From Gammaproteobacteria bacterium (GTDB lineage Bacteria; Pseudomonadota; Gammaproteobacteria; Pseudomonadales; Pseudohongiellaceae): DNA of 42,147 nucleotides. This document shows, one piece after another, positions 42,100 to 42,147 of the stretch. Position 1 is the stretch's first letter; the number at the start of each line of letters is the position of its first letter. Where the stretch lies: positions 1 to 42,147 of the forward strand of contig JAQWTK010000096.1 in NCBI GenBank assembly GCA_029242705.1, in the 5' to 3' direction. Both the position numbers and the translations under genes were made by a program. The notes under the pieces were generated by a model that did not search any database, was not told where the DNA came from, and saw nothing but the letters and a program-made list of their open reading frames with translations.

Positions 42100-42147
42100 A
42101 TGAGAGTACTAAAGAGTTTTGGAATTGGTCTGTTGCTAGTTTGCATA
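42100..42147 (+). CDS. Start of an exported protein, cut by the window edge
   Basis: Sixteen codons from ATG 42100 are visible: MRVLKSFGIGLLLVCI, a positively charged start followed by a hydrophobic stretch, as in a signal peptide or first membrane helix. AGGG lies five bases upstream. Nothing of the mature protein is in the window, so no function can be given. Confidence 0.4.
   Translation, partial: MRVLKSFGIGLLLVCI

Noticed and set aside
1-42147. CRISPR array, prophage, transposase or integrase
   Set aside because: No regularly spaced repeats, no mobile-element genes and no flanking target duplications were seen on reading both strands.

Overview
The window reads as a chromosomal segment of an AT-rich gammaproteobacterium, probably free-living and aquatic (the habitat is inference). 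The main evidence is gene order. rppH-ptsP followed by lgt-thyA-folA, the run gshB-yqgE-ruvX-yggS-proC-yggT-metX-metW-rdgB-hemW, and lptM-lysA-dapF-DUF484 all recall Pseudomonas-like genomes. Several genes usually found in these neighbourhoods are absent: pyr genes and pilT between ruvX and yggS, xerC after DUF484, and a DUF4340 gene after gldG. No phage, insertion sequence, CRISPR array, rRNA or tRNA was seen.

Region 1 (1-5.0 kb, all minus strand) holds a DUF5916 outer-membrane protein, a secreted redoxin whose reading frame is crossed by one in-frame TGA exactly at the first position of its CxxC motif (best read as selenocysteine), lepB, a densely structured intergenic stretch, a DUF6164 membrane protein and a small SutA-like protein. 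Region 2 (5.1-15.5 kb) holds slyD, a Tat-exported molybdenum oxidoreductase, a GcvR-like ACT protein, a HAD phosphatase, rppH, ptsP, beta-carbonic anhydrase, an NRDE protein, lgt, thyA and folA.

Region 3 (15.5-25.0 kb) is twelve minus-strand genes, from gshB down to argE, with small gaps or overlaps. They join glutathione, proline, methionine, heme-chaperone, nucleotide-sanitation and arginine functions. Region 4 (25.2-30.9 kb) is accessory: an unknown four-helix membrane protein, two GT2 glycosyltransferases and a 1110-residue protein with three glycosyltransferase modules and a coiled coil. Region 5 (31.0-34.0 kb) is lptM-lysA-dapF-DUF484, making lysine and diaminopimelate, with the small LptM lipoprotein at its head.

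Region 6 (34.2-42.1 kb) has a Gld-type ABC transporter (ATPase, permease, GldG-like protein), a convergent OmpR-type two-component system, an ABC-F protein of the YheS type, and the first codons of another exported protein cut by the window edge.

The two observations most worth following are the probable selenoprotein at 2427-3014 with a UGA-proximal hairpin, and the 3842-4041 intergenic region. The latter carries a 32-bp perfect palindrome, a potential three-way junction, and a 14-nt copy of the 16S rRNA 3' tail.
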